From positions 1-64,000 of the forward strand of contig VWYX01002144.1 of the NCBI GenBank assembly GCA_013396525.1: a stretch of DNA of 64,000 bases, given 5' to 3'. This stretch comes from Chaetorhynchus papuensis. Its lineage: Eukaryota; Chordata; Aves; Passeriformes; Rhipiduridae. Each line of letters begins with the position of its first letter. Position 1 is the stretch's first letter. This document shows positions 57,901-64,000 of this stretch, piece after piece. The notes under the pieces are model-generated. The model worked only from the letters and a program-made list of their open reading frames with translations, searched no databases and was not told where the DNA came from. A program made the position numbers and the translations under genes.

Positions 57901-60853
57901 CTGGGGCAGCCACCCCGCTCCAGCTCCCAGCACAGCTCTCCAGCCACACTGGTCCAGTGCAGAACTGGCTGGCAGTGCTGCCAGACTGGGACTGGCACCA
58001 CGTCCCTGCACTGCCCAGGATGCCAAGGCCAGCAGGGACAAGGAGAAGCAGGATCCAAAGGCACAGCCCTGGCAGCCACAACTCCTGCCCACGTCATTCC
58101 CCTTCTGGCTTCCCACAAATGCCTTATGCCAATGGTTTTTTATATATTTCATCTTTAAACAGATCACTTTTGATTTTGGACACCTCCTACATGGGTGGAC
58201 ACTCATCTCTACCTGGGGCAGCTCAGCTGAGGCACCCTAAGGACAGATCACCATGTGCCTCTCAGGGTGGTGGAGAAATAGGGCACTGTGGTACCCTCCT
58301 GAGGAAGGCAATGTCCCCTTCCTCCATCCCCACCACTGGGAGCCAGAGGAGTCACCTCCAGGTACGTTTTTGCAAGATCTCCTGGCCTCTGTTATGAAAG
58401 GAAAAAGGCCGAAGATCTGAGAGCTTTTAAACACTGAGCTACAGTTTGGCCTCTAAAGCCTTGAGGACTGAATTCTCTATTCCCAGGGGAAAGCTGAGTG
58501 CCCAGCAAGTCCCTGCTCATGCCACCGCTTCACAGCAGGAGCCCTCTGGTCCCTTGCCATTCATCTGCAGTTGGTGGAGGAATCCCTAAACCCTGAAAGC
58601 ATTCCCGAGCCCTGATGCAGTTCCAAGGCACACCTAAGGAAGAGAGATGTGATTTTAGGAGAGAAGCCACATAGCTGTGGCTTCCACTGCCGCGATGAGC
58701 TCTCGTGCTCAGGCCTGTACCATGTTATGGCCAGGCACTGCAGGGTGTGACAGAGCAAAAAAGCCACGTGAAGGGACTGGAAGCTTCTCTTGCTGGTGGC
58801 AAGGACAAACTCTCACTGTGAGCATCGACCACTGCGGAGCCCCGGAGCGAGAGCTCACTGCCTGTCCCTCCAGCCACGAGCAAACAGAGCCCAACTGCTC
58901 CCAGGCCCTGCAGCAGCCTGAGTGTCAGTTTGACAGACATTCCTCAGATCCATGTGAGACTCGTGTCCCCTCGGTGCTGCCCCTGGAAATGAGGGGGAGG
59001 CCAAGGCGGGGGGGGGGTCACACTGACCCCCAGCGCTGAGCACGGCAAAACAACCCGGCTGCAGCCTCCTGCCTAGAACAGGATCCTGGGATCCAGCTCA
59101 CCCCAAAACACGGATCCACTGCGGGATGCTCACTGCCAAGCAGGGAAGAGGAGGTGCAAGGACACAGGTGGAGCCTGCAAAGCTCAGGGCTCTGTGTCCA
59201 CTGGTCATGCAGGGAGGCACTGGCAGCAGCAGCGTCCAGATCCACCCGGGGAACTGAAAGGAGCAGCTGGTGTGACAAAATCCCCCCGAACCTCTCCTTC
59301 CGCAAGCCCTGGGTCTGGAGGAAGGCTCAGAGCTCTTCATGACACTGGGAGAGACAGACCCTCGGGAGAGACAGACCCTCGGCTGCTGAACCGGGGAACT
59401 GCTCGGCTGGATTTTACCCAGAGCATTGCCCCAGCTCTGCAATTACGCCGCGATCCCGCCGGGTAGCGCAGGGACGGGGCGGGCGAGCCTGGCACCAGCC
59501 AGTCTGTCACGCTGGGAAGAGCTGACATTAACTCCCCACACAGGGAGGTGGGGAACTGACCCCACCCGAGCCGGGGCTGCCGTGGCTCCTCCCCGGGCCC
59601 ACGGTCAGGGCAGGTTTAGCTCAGAGCTCGGTTTGAGAAGGCGCTGCTTAAAATATCACGGAGCAACAAGGCCTGTGGCTGTCACAGGCTCTGGGGACTG
59701 CCTCTCTTCCCTCTTCCCACAGCACAAGCCCCTTCCCAAAGCACTCACAGCCAAGGACAGCCTGCAGCTGGCAGGGACTCCACCCACACGTCCAATAGGC
59801 ATTCCTGGAGACAGCCAGACTGTGCTGCTGGCACAGAGGTGCCTGGCACTGCCAGATCACTCCCAGCTGCCTGATGCCAAGCAAAGGGTTAACAGCTTGC
59901 TGAGAGTCTCCAGGGATATTCCCAGTCCTAGGAGACGAGCAACCTCCCCACCCTCCAAACAGGAGTTTGCTTGAGGAGTTTCCTGATAAACTTGGTTCAA
60001 AATGGAAAGTGGCCATGGAAGGTGCTTGGGTTTTATTCTTCCCTTTCTCTGCCCTGCATGCAATTTCAGGAGAGTCTCTCAAACAATCAGTTTCAACAAC
60101 TGAAGAATTTAGCAGGGATAAAACATGGATTCTCCTCCCCAGGTGTTTGTCCCAGTAGAGTGAACATCCCTCAGGCTCCCATGCTCCATCCCAGGTCCCA
60201 AGGCACAGCGGAATGGAAGCATCCAGGGCACAAGTGGGGTGAGATCTGGTGAGCACAGAGTGGCATCTCCTGAATCATTCCTCACTCAGTGTTCCTGGAT
60301 TTGGGGGACACCCAGATCTCCACGGCCACCACCACCTACAACAGACAGACCCGAACTGTACCGTTCTCCCTGACAGATCCAGAGAGCAACAGGCACAGGG
60401 AGGAGATGGGAAACACCTCTGCAACCAGTCCCTTGGGCTGGGATGGGCCTTGGTAGGTCAAGCACAGCATGAAAGGACTAAGGGAGTGGAACCTCTGTGA
60501 CAGAACAAGGGCTACCTGCGAGGGGCAACACTTCAACTGCATGTGGCCCGTCAGCACCCCGGTGCCCACGGCCACAGCCTGTGCCAGCTCCTGCTGCCAC
60601 AGGAGGAGGATGCCAGGCCAGTCCTGGCATGAGTGGGTACAGCAAGGACAAAGATGACCCTCTCACCTAGACGGAGCTCCCCGAAATTGCCGCATCCAAT
60701 CTTCTTGCCGACACGGAAGTTGGGACCCACCATTAAGACTCCCGAGTTGGTTCCAGCACCCCGGCCTCCATGACCACTCCTTCCTCCACCTGTCTTGGAC
60801 ATCCTTTTACCTTCTTCCAGCTCCCCTTTCCCTCCTCTCTTATCAAAATCCAT
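45883..60853 (-). CDS. CSNK1G2: Casein kinase 1 gamma-2
   Basis: Membrane-anchored Ser/Thr kinase. CK1-gamma phosphorylates LRP6 and other pre-primed or acidic substrates in Wnt signalling and trafficking. Eleven coding exons in transcript order: 60667-60853, 53141-53181, 52547-52616, 52008-52156, 51289-51523, 50996-51081, 50545-50629, 50273-50421, 49815-49898, 46454-46560, 45883-45937. They join to 415 codons plus TGA, the usual family length. Visible: a Gly/Ser-rich N-terminus; Gly loop [11 protein letters not shown] (residues about 49-59); AIK lysine; catalytic YRDVKPEN (CK1 uses Y for H); DFGLAKEY; the CK1 signature [17 protein letters not shown]; and C-terminal CCCFF plus a basic tail, the palmitoylated membrane anchor of the gamma class. 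The start MDFDK matches the family. One intron contains an assembly gap, but no exon is lost. Confidence 0.97.
46454..46560 (-). CDS. CSNK1G2: CSNK1G2 exon: C-terminal linker
   Basis: Encodes [20 protein letters not shown] to EVEVTDDT plus two bases of Lys. Typical CK1-gamma C-terminal sequence. Confidence 0.96.
47866..47929. repeat. (ATCC)n microsatellite, about 16 copies
   Basis: Uninterrupted ATCC units; likely polymorphic. Confidence 0.98.
48290..48405. repeat. Purine-rich tract
   Basis: Nearly continuous A/G on the plus strand (GAAAAGAAACAAAAGAAAAG, then GGGAAAATGGGGAAGAGAAG and onward), so pyrimidine-rich in the CSNK1G2 transcript. Confidence 0.8.
48549..48648. repeat. Compound GC-rich tandem repeat, 6 units
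   Basis: Alternates 16-bp CCAGCCCCCAGCAGGG and 18-bp CCACCCCGCGGCGCAGGG in the order A-B-A-A-B-A, 100 bp in all. Confidence 0.95.
49815..49898 (-). CDS. CSNK1G2: CSNK1G2 exon: post-kinase linker
   Basis: 28 codons from [16 protein letters not shown] to HTKHQ, in phase 0 at both ends. A cassette of this kind could be skipped without a frameshift. Confidence 0.93.
50273..50421 (-). CDS. CSNK1G2: CSNK1G2 exon: end of kinase domain
   Basis: Encodes [38 protein letters not shown] and DWAGKPL. Confidence 0.97.
50445..50529. other. Assembly gap, 85 N
   Basis: Inside the CSNK1G2 intron between the exons at 50545-50629 and 50273-50421. The apparent 123-bp intron length is therefore unreliable. Confidence 0.99.
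50545..50629 (-). CDS. CSNK1G2: CSNK1G2 exon: kinase C-lobe
   Basis: Encodes [20 protein letters not shown] and EVLCENFP, ending in phase 1. Confidence 0.97.
50996..51081 (-). CDS. CSNK1G2: CSNK1G2 exon: CK1 signature
   Basis: Completes [20 protein letters not shown] and [11 protein letters not shown], the conserved CK1 substrate-recognition region. Confidence 0.97.
51289..51523 (-). CDS. CSNK1G2: CSNK1G2 exon: catalytic and activation loops
   Basis: Encodes [38 protein letters not shown] and [13 protein letters not shown]. Confidence 0.98.
51701..51774. repeat. 21-bp tandem repeat, about 3.5 copies
   Basis: CTGGGCACACRGTGAGRKGCT starting at 51701, 51722, 51743 and 51764, in a CSNK1G2 intron. 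Confidence 0.93.
52008..52156 (-). CDS. CSNK1G2: CSNK1G2 exon: kinase hinge
   Basis: Encodes [38 protein letters not shown] and MIAIQL. Confidence 0.98.
52547..52616 (-). CDS. CSNK1G2: CSNK1G2 exon: N-lobe helix C
   Basis: Encodes [20 protein letters not shown] then GNA plus one base. Confidence 0.97.
53141..53181 (-). CDS. CSNK1G2: CSNK1G2 exon: ATP lysine microexon
   Basis: A 41-bp exon encoding [14 protein letters not shown], with the ATP-binding lysine of AIK. Confidence 0.97.
55696..56170 (-). mobile_element. CR1 LINE 3' fragment, minus orientation
   Basis: About 475 bp. Read on the plus strand: AATCATGGAACCACAGAGTC, TGTCACATCCACACG, CAGTGCTTCACAACCCTTTC, CTCCTGTCCCTGTTCCCTGA, AGAGCCACAAGGTCCCCCCT and CTCCAGCCCCTCCGTGTCC, the reverse of the CR1 order. 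Same orientation as CSNK1G2. Confidence 0.93.
56375..56419. repeat. 9-bp tandem repeat, 5 copies
   Basis: CCAGTGACT five times exactly. Confidence 0.97.
60667..60853 (-). CDS. CSNK1G2: CSNK1G2 first coding exon
   Basis: Encodes [20 protein letters not shown], a Gly/Arg/Ser-rich stretch and [20 protein letters not shown]. The exon continues 5' as noncoding sequence to an acceptor at about 60910 (TTTTCGGCAG), or possibly to one at about 61168. Confidence 0.96.
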
Positions 60854-60882
60854 AAGTTTGTGATACCCCGGCCTCTCCACGG

Positions 60883-60897
60883 TTACGCTGCTGCCAT
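60883..60897 (-). promoter_or_regulatory. CSNK1G2: Short upstream ORF in CSNK1G2 5' UTR
   Basis: ATG at 60897-60895 opens four codons (Met-Ala-Ala-Ala) and a TAA, ending 29 bases before the MDFDK start. Weak context at -3 (T) but G at +4. Confidence 0.4.
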
Positions 60898-60910
60898 ACA
60901 AATCCCAGAG

Positions 60911-63900
60911 CTGCCGAAAATGGAAGGGTGAGGAGGAAAGAAGCAGGGTTCCTCTTGGTTAATACACCATCCCGGTGAGCGGTGGGAGGGCCGGGGTCTG
61001 GAGGGTAAGGAGGGGTAAGTGGCCGTCCACGGGTGCTGGGCTACTGAAATGTCAGTGCTTCCCAAGGTCCCGCCGGGACTGTCATCATCGCCGGTCACAG
61101 GGAGTTCTTTGGTGGAGAGAACATCCTGCACACAGGGTCCTCCCAGCGCAGCTCCTCGGTCTCCCAGCTGTGGAAAAGGAGAGGGAGAAAATCAGTATGA
61201 GGAGGCAGAGGACAGCAGAGGGTTGTGGGCTCCGGGCTCCTGCCCCCAGCTCTGCAGAGCCCCTCCAGCACCTTCCCTGCAGACAGGTAATTCCTACAAC
61301 GACAACAGTGCTGCAGCCGAGGGGTGGGAGAAGCTGGGATAAACATCAGGATCATCCCAGAGTGCCCCACGCCTGAGATGTTGGTTTAAATAAACAAATA
61401 AATGAATTTTTAAAAAGCTTGATCGGCCCGAGGTGAAATGGCTGATGAGTGCCTCCATGTCGGAGGCAGCTAAGAGTGATGTGGGGACAAAACTGTCCCC
61501 ACGGGGGAGGGCTGCTGGCAGCTTCTGGAAGCATTCAGAGGCACCAGCCAGGGGCTCTGAGAGCCCCCAGGAGCAGAGGACACACGTGAACCCAGCATTC
61601 TGGGCACACCATGCCAGGCGTGGGGCTTCCCACGGAGTGAAAAGGATATTCACCTGCCTGGGGGGGTTCCTGTGGATCCAGGAGTAGGGGCCAGGGGAGA
61701 TGGAGCCCTTCCCACTCCAGCACCAGCCTCTGCTGTGGCGGGCCAGGATCTCGTGCCAGCAGCCCTGCCCAGGACATTGTTTCTGGGGAACAGCCACACT
61801 CAGGTGCCCACCACAGCTCACCTGGGCTGGGGGAAAACACCCACTTGGCAAACAGGAACTTACTAACACCCCTCTGCCTCTTCCCCTGCTCTTATCTACC
61901 AGCCTTGATTTTAATTGCAAAACTGGGAGCGAGGCCCCTTGGCTGCAGCCTGGGCCAATGCTCTGATACTCACCAGAGCAATGGATGCTCGGGGAGCTTG
62001 TTTGCTCAGAGGTGCAGCACTTTGCCAGCCTCGTGTGCTCCCAGTGAGGTTACTGGGAAGCCCCACGCTGCTGGTGGGGCTATCTGGGCTCCCCTCAGCT
62101 CCCACAAACAGGCAGGACTCAGCTCAGTCCCCTGAACCAGGGAGTTCCTTCCCGTGTGCACAGCCCTGCTCATGGCAGGGGCTGCATGAGGTGACCTTTA
62201 AAGGTCCCTCCAACCCCAACTATTCCATGATTCCATGACACCAGCTCCACACACATCCCTGTGCAGCTGCCTGTGCTCACAACAGCCCAACATCAAGGCC
62301 AAACCAGCTCCTTGCTTCTTTCGGGGCACAAGACTGGGACGACAAGAACCATCGACCCGCTCTGTGCCCAAGGAACCAGGTGCCCAAGAGGGCTGCGCTC
62401 TCCCTCCCTCCAGCATTCCACCAGAGTGGGACTCCCCCTGCCCTGGGGGAAGGTCAGGCTGGGTCCCTCCTCACAGGGATGCCTCTGTGGGAGGCAGGAA
62501 GGACAGTCAGGAAGCTAAACATGGACAGAGGGGGTCAAGCAGGAGCCGGGCGCACACCGGGAGCGCACAGGAGAGACCCACACACCTACATTTCCTCCCA
62601 CTCTGGTTTTGCTCCCAGCTTGACCCTCGCCAGCCTCCTACCCCTCCTTTATCCTCCCTCCCAGCCCCACTCTCCCCCTCACCACCTTCCTCTGCTCCTC
62701 TCTGGGCCCCTGTGACAGCACTCAAAGCCTCCCAAGAGCCCCCAGTGCCACAGACTCCCGTTAACCCCGCGGGTTATCCAAGCAACCCCCCCCTCCGGCG
62801 CTTGGCTCCAGGAAATGAACACACTGCGAGCTCTGACGCTTGGCCAAACCCCATAAAACTTTTTATTGGCTCTCAATAGCTATTAATAACAAAAAAAAAA
62901 GCTTCTTGTGCTCAAGGGTGCACAGAGGGAAATGTGGGAGCTCTAAGAGCAACAGAGGGAAAAAGACACCAAAGCCAGAGCTCAGCAGGGGGAAGGATGG
63001 GCTGTGCAAAGGTTCAGGAGCAGGACAGCCCCTGAGGCAGTTCCCTGGGGCTGTCCTGCTCCCAGCCCTCTCCTGACACCCAATCCTCACTCTCCACAGC
63101 ATCCTGGCACACTGCCACTGCTCTCCAGGAGGGACCAGAGCTGCTCCAAAGGCACAGAGTGCTGGGGTCTCACCTGTGGGACCCGCCTGTTCAAGCACAG
63201 GGGAACAGGGCTTTCATGTGTCATGAGAGTCCCCTCCTGCCCCCACAGGCTCCAGCCTCCATCCAACACCTCTGGAGCATCCCTAGAGCACAGCAGCCTG
63301 GCCCTCCAAGGCCACCCCCAGGACACCAACAGCCGGGGACCATCGTGCTGCACCCAGCACACCTCAGCCGAGGGAAACTGAGGCACACGGAGCCTTCCAG
63401 CTCTCCCAAAGGTGGGCAGCCACGGGCTGGCTTCTGCCCTGATGCTCCCTTCCCCCAGCAGCGTCTCGGTGCCAGCAGGAAGCGGGGTGGGAGCGGCAGG
63501 AGCAGGGCTTCCCTGAGCTTTGTTCTGCCCCAGCCCCGAGTGCGCACGGCCCACACGTGACATCCTGCTCATTCTTTGCTCCCCCAATAATTTCCGCTCC
63601 GGGTTCAGCGCATGGTGCTGCCCTCCCGACCTCCTCATGCTTCTCCCACCTCCACGGGCCAGCGGGAGCCATTCTCCTATGGCCTCCCAGCTCCCAGAGC
63701 AGGCAGCTCTCACCCGGCATTTCGGGAGCCGCTTTCCCTGGACGTGGCTCCAGCCACACACTGGGAAAGAGGAGCAGCCGGTGATGCACAGGCCCTGCTG
63801 CTCCATAACCTGTTTTCCTTCTGAATCAGACCTTTATGCTCAGTCCCAGGGGATTCCAGGCCCAGACTGTTTGCACAGAGTCAGGCGGCCGACAGCCAGA

Positions 63901-64000
63901 GCCGAGGGAGCTCCAGCCCCGGCGCTTGGGATTATTTTCTTTGAAGAGTTATGGGCCAGCCTCTGCAAGGGAATTTCAGACAATGAAGTGAGACAGAAGG
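60911..64000 (-). other. CSNK1G2: Upstream or 5' intron of CSNK1G2
   Basis: About 3.1 kb without a recognised coding exon. A strong minus-strand acceptor (CCTCTCCTTTTCCACAG) ends near 61169 and may begin a noncoding exon. A CR1 3' tail lies at 62165-62238, and a minus-strand AATAAA at 62862-62867. No CpG-island promoter is seen, so the CSNK1G2 promoter is probably elsewhere. Confidence 0.5.
62165..62238 (+). mobile_element. CR1 LINE 3' tail
   Basis: GCTCATGGCAGGGGCTGCAT, GACCTTTAAAGGTCCCTCCA and ATTCCATGATTCCATGA match the last part of CR1. Confidence 0.8.

Larger units (their letters stand above)
53182..60666 (-). other. CSNK1G2: CSNK1G2 intron after the first coding exon
   Basis: 7.5 kb. 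Contains one CR1 copy, a 9-bp tandem repeat and a small CpG-rich patch at about 59440-59640. No exon recognised. Confidence 0.65.

Noticed and set aside
60883..61131. Open frame of about 80 codons just upstream of CSNK1G2
   Set aside because: Not in frame with the MDFDK start and not similar to the family; more likely 5' UTR or intron. Kept only as a possible noncoding exon.
1..64000. tRNA, rRNA, microRNA or bacterial-type genes
   Set aside because: I scanned for tRNA-like GTTCGANNC boxes and conserved rRNA segments and found none convincing; hairpin microRNAs cannot be judged reliably by eye.

Overview
The window is vertebrate nuclear DNA, most probably from a bird and perhaps a passerine. 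It holds three intron-containing kinase and BTB genes, several 3' ends of CR1-type LINEs (the commonest avian retroposon), a probable solo LTR, many GC-rich minisatellites and two runs of N marking assembly gaps. The order and relative orientation of the genes, MKNK2 (+), BTBD2 (+), CSNK1G2 (-), is the reverse complement of human chromosome 19p13.3. In birds this block is expected on a gene-dense, GC-rich microchromosome (chromosome 28 in chicken, from memory).

Layout. 1-6504: twelve exons of MKNK2, without its 5' end. 6505 to about 9925: MKNK2 3' UTR. 9926 to about 16900: intergenic DNA with a TATA/E-box cluster near 11.2 kb, a CR1 fragment, and a 20-bp minisatellite at 14.4-14.9 kb that keeps at least five reading frames open. 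15.7-18.0 kb: a degenerate repeat of about 30 bp lies on both sides of the CpG-rich BTBD2 promoter and first exon. That exon is interrupted by a gap. 16935-40327: BTBD2, nine exons, with larger and more AT-rich introns holding most of the CR1 copies and the LTR. 40328 to about 42880: BTBD2 3' UTR. About 1 kb then separates the convergent 3' ends of BTBD2 and CSNK1G2. 43885-45882 (-): CSNK1G2 3' UTR. 45883-60853 (-): eleven coding exons giving a complete 415-residue casein kinase 1 gamma-2. 60911-64000: upstream or 5' intron of CSNK1G2, with a possible upstream noncoding exon and a minus-strand poly(A) signal.

The genes are not an operon and need not act together. MKNK2 is a MAPK-activated kinase that phosphorylates eIF4E. 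BTBD2 is a BTB-BACK-PHR protein, and CSNK1G2 is a lipid-anchored kinase acting on Wnt and membrane-trafficking substrates. Exon boundaries come from reading frames, GT/AG sites and remembered family sequence. All exon phases join without a frame error, except across the BTBD2 gap. I found no tRNA, rRNA, CRISPR array, prokaryotic feature or convincing new protein-coding gene. The most unusual items are non-coding: repeats with odd coding behaviour, and repeats that sit directly against splice acceptors or the promoter.
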